A stretch of 8,069 nucleotides of DNA from Rhodospirillaceae bacterium (GTDB taxonomy: Bacteria > Pseudomonadota > Alphaproteobacteria > UBA11136), in contig JABJES010000194.1 of the NCBI GenBank assembly GCA_018663165.1, positions 1 to 8,069 of the forward strand, read 5' to 3'. The notes under the pieces were generated by a model. It was given only the letters and a program-made list of their open reading frames with translations. It was not told where the DNA came from and did not search any database. Made by a program: the position numbers and the translations under genes. This document shows, piece after piece, positions 6,723 to 8,069 of this stretch; the stretch's first letter is position 1, and every line of letters begins with the position of its first letter.

Positions 6723-6749
6723 TTTTGTCTTAATCCCAGGATTTTGTCT
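6723..6749. repeat. Palindrome AATCC-CA-GGATT flanked by direct repeats TTTTGTCT
   Basis: On the plus strand, TTTTGTCT occurs at 6723-6730 and again at 6742-6749 with a 19-base period. Between them lies AATCC (6732-6736), CA, GGATT (6739-6743), so the second arm shares two bases with the second repeat. The element ends 24 bases upstream of the lon start codon and could be a protein binding site. Only the repeats themselves are observed. Confidence 0.4.
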
Positions 6750-6792
6750 CTGCACGAAGAGAACTGAGCCTGACTGCAACCGGGTGGAATAT

Positions 6793-6846
6793 ACGCCAAG
6801 GAAATGAATGTTTCCTTGCCCATAATCCCATACCCTCCCTTGGCGT
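6793..6846. repeat. Nested inverted repeats upstream of lon
   Basis: A local hairpin has perfect eight-base arms CAAGGAAA (6797-6804) and TTTCCTTG (6811-6818) around six bases. An outer inverted repeat has perfect nine-base arms ACGCCAAGG (6793-6801) and CCTTGGCGT (6838-6846). The two structures share the bases CAAGG at 6797-6801, so they exclude each other. The outer right arm touches the candidate -35 hexamer of lon and the left arm lies downstream of the expected start of transcription, an operator-like arrangement. Confidence 0.6.
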
Positions 6847-6849
6847 CAA
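6822..6849 (-). promoter_or_regulatory. Candidate promoter of lon
   Basis: TTGACG (6849-6844, five of six) and GATTAT (6827-6822, four of six) are 16 bases apart. The expected start near 6815 gives a leader of about 117 bases. I could not find a convincing heat-shock sigma32 promoter in the gap, though Lon is heat-shock controlled in several bacteria. Confidence 0.4.
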
Positions 6850-6988
6850 GTGGTGAACGTCACAGAGGCACAACAAGGGCCGAACGAAGAGGGCTAACCT
6901 GAGCCAAGCCACCGTTTCACAAGGCCTTAACAGACTCTCAAGTGGCGTTTAGATAGAGAAATTCAAGGGGACGAAGTGGTTTAAAGGC

Positions 6989-7010
6989 AAAAACATACCC
7001 CCGCCGGGGG
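6989..7010 (-). terminator. Candidate rho-independent terminator of clpX
   Basis: On the minus strand, CCCCC (7010-7006) pairs with GGGGG (7002-6998) around GGC, followed by TATG and TTTTT (6993-6989). It lies 53 bases after the clpX stop. The stem is short but fully GC, and the T tract starts four bases after the stem. Confidence 0.6.
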
Positions 7011-7063
7011 ATAAGGCGGCAGCTCAACGCGGATACAAATAATATATCGAAATCGCGAAAAGA

Positions 7064-8069
7064 TCAGGCGCTGGATTCAAGCTCGTCGGCATGCTCGGTA
7101 TAGATATAGAGGGGCTTGGCGTGGCCCTCTATCACCTCACGATTGATGACAACTTCCTCAACTCCGGAAAGGCCCGGAAGTTCGAACATCGTATCGAGCA
7201 GGATATGTTCCATGATCGAGCGCAGACCACGGGCCCCGGTCTTGCGGGCCAGCGCCTTGTCGGCAATGCCATCAAGAGCATCCTCGGAAAAGTCGAGATT
7301 GACCCCTTCGATATCGAACAGACGCTGATATTGTTTGACCAGCGCATTCTTCGGCTTGGTGAGAATTTCGACCAGGGCAGCCTCGTCAAGGTCGCCCAAG
7401 GTGGCGACAATCGGCAGACGACCGATGAACTCCGGGATCAAGCCAAAGCGCAACAGATCTTCGGGTTCGACCCCCAGCAGAACTTCGCCGGTCTGTCGTT
7501 CATCCTCGTTTTTCACATCGGCACCGAAACCGATTGATGACCCCTTGCCGCGGGCCGAGATAATTTTCTCAAGGCCGGAAAAGGCACCGCCACAGATAAA
7601 CAGAATATTCGTCGTGTCCACCTGCAGGAATTCCTGCTGCGGATGCTTGCGTCCACCCTGGGGCGGGACGCTGGCGACCGTGCCTTCCATGATCTTGAGA
7701 AGCGCCTGTTGGACCCCCTCACCGGAAACGTCGCGGGTAATCGAGGGGTTGTCGGACTTGCGCGAAATCTTATCGACTTCATCTATGTAGACGATACCGC
7801 GCTGGGCCCGCTCAACATTATAATCAGCAGCCTGAAGCAACTTGAGAATGATATTTTCAACGTCTTCACCAACATAGCCAGCCTCGGTCAGAGTCGTCGC
7901 ATCGGCCATGGTAAAGGGCACATCGATGATACGGGCCAGGGTTTCGGCGAGCAGAGTCTTGCCGCAACCGGTAGGGCCGATCAGGAGTATGTTCGACTTG
8001 GACAGCTCAACGTCGCCAGCCTTCATTCCCATGTCGAGGCGCTTGTAATGATTGTGAACAGCGACGGAA
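7064..8069 (-). CDS. clpX: ATP-dependent Clp protease ATP-binding subunit ClpX, N-terminus cut by window edge
   Basis: ClpX is a hexameric AAA+ unfoldase that recognises tagged or regulatory proteins and feeds them to the ClpP peptidase. The frame continues past the internal ATG at 8032 to the window edge, reading SVAVHNHYKRLDMG, typical ClpX sequence, so the gene is partial and 334 C-terminal residues are present. Numbered from the first full codon, Walker A GPTGCGKT is at 31-38. The pore loop EAGYVGED, the Walker B GIVYIDEVDK, the RKH loop GGRKHPQQEF, the ClpP-docking IGF loop SSIGFGADV and sensor 2 TGARGLRSIME follow in order. About 90 residues, including the zinc-binding domain, lie outside the window. 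The IGF loop shows that it works with ClpP, whose gene usually lies just upstream in this neighbourhood. Its stop precedes a candidate terminator. Confidence 0.98.
   Translation of the reverse strand, partial: SVAVHNHYKRLDMGMKAGDVELSKSNILLIGPTGCGKTLLAETLARIIDVPFTMADATTLTEAGYVGEDVENIILKLLQAADYNVERAQRGIVYIDEVDKISRKSDNPSITRDVSGEGVQQALLKIMEGTVASVPPQGGRKHPQQEFLQVDTTNILFICGGAFSGLEKIISARGKGSSIGFGADVKNEDERQTGEVLLGVEPEDLLRFGLIPEFIGRLPIVATLGDLDEAALVEILTKPKNALVKQYQRLFDIEGVNLDFSEDALDGIADKALARKTGARGLRSIMEHILLDTMFELPGLSGVEEVVINREVIEGHAKPLYIYTEHADELESSA

Larger units (their letters stand above)
6699..7063. other. Intergenic region between clpX and lon
   Basis: These 365 bases hold no credible gene. From the clpX side they contain a hairpin with T tract, then an unremarkable stretch (about 6850-6985), then a candidate lon promoter overlapped by nested inverted repeats, and finally a short palindrome flanked by direct repeats close to the lon start. 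A 60-codon GTG frame at 6912-6730 overlaps the repeats and has no family features; I do not consider it a gene. Confidence 0.7.

Noticed and set aside
6730..6912. A 60-codon minus-strand frame beginning at GTG between clpX and lon
   Set aside because: No ribosome binding site or family features are visible, and it crosses the candidate lon promoter and the inverted repeats. It is best read as chance.
7091..7790. Two overlapping plus-strand frames of about 150 codons opposite clpX
   Set aside because: Both are antisense to ClpX motifs in order and show no protein family features of their own.
7943..7981. Cys instead of Ser in the ClpX Walker A loop (GPTGCGKT) as a possible defect
   Set aside because: The Lys and Thr that bind nucleotide are intact, and I recall the same Cys in other alphaproteobacterial ClpX proteins, so it is not unusual.

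Overview
This is ordinary core-genome DNA of an alphaproteobacterium. The gene order, read on the minus strand, is clpX, lon, hup (HU), tRNA-Val, tRNA-Asp, nuoA, nuoB, nuoC, nuoD, nuoE. That order and the protein sequences match a well-known conserved neighbourhood of Alphaproteobacteria. Base composition looks moderately GC-rich by eye. I cannot name a genus from the sequence. Every gene I can support lies on the minus strand, so the window reads from right (8069) to left (1).

Right part (8069 to 4269): the C-terminal three quarters of clpX (unfoldase of the ClpXP protease) ends at 7064 and is followed by a GC-rich hairpin with a T tract. A 365-base gap then carries a candidate promoter and several overlapping inverted repeats before lon, a complete 809-residue ATP-dependent protease. 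ClpXP and Lon are the two main soluble energy-dependent proteases of such bacteria. Lon is followed by hup, a 90-residue HU nucleoid protein that starts with GTG behind a very strong ribosome binding site and ends in a strong hairpin terminator.

Middle part (3774 to 3081): two complete tRNA genes with encoded CCA, tRNA-Val(TAC) and tRNA-Asp(GTC), are separated by 154 bases. The spacer holds a good sigma70-type promoter for tRNA-Asp. A clear rho-independent terminator closes the tRNA unit, and a perfect TATAAT box then marks a likely promoter for the nuo operon.

Left part (3080 to 1): the first five genes of the respiratory complex I (NADH:ubiquinone oxidoreductase) operon, nuoABCDE, are packed with overlaps or gaps of at most 18 bases, which implies one transcript and translational coupling. 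nuoE runs off the left edge. NuoA is a membrane subunit at the quinone site. NuoB, C and D form the connecting module with the N2 cluster and quinone pocket. NuoE belongs to the NADH-oxidising module.

I found no mobile element, CRISPR array, phage gene or undescribed system. Items worth a second look are regulatory: nested inverted repeats upstream of lon, an inverted repeat upstream of hup, and a 19-codon upstream reading frame whose stop overlaps the probable TTG start of nuoA.
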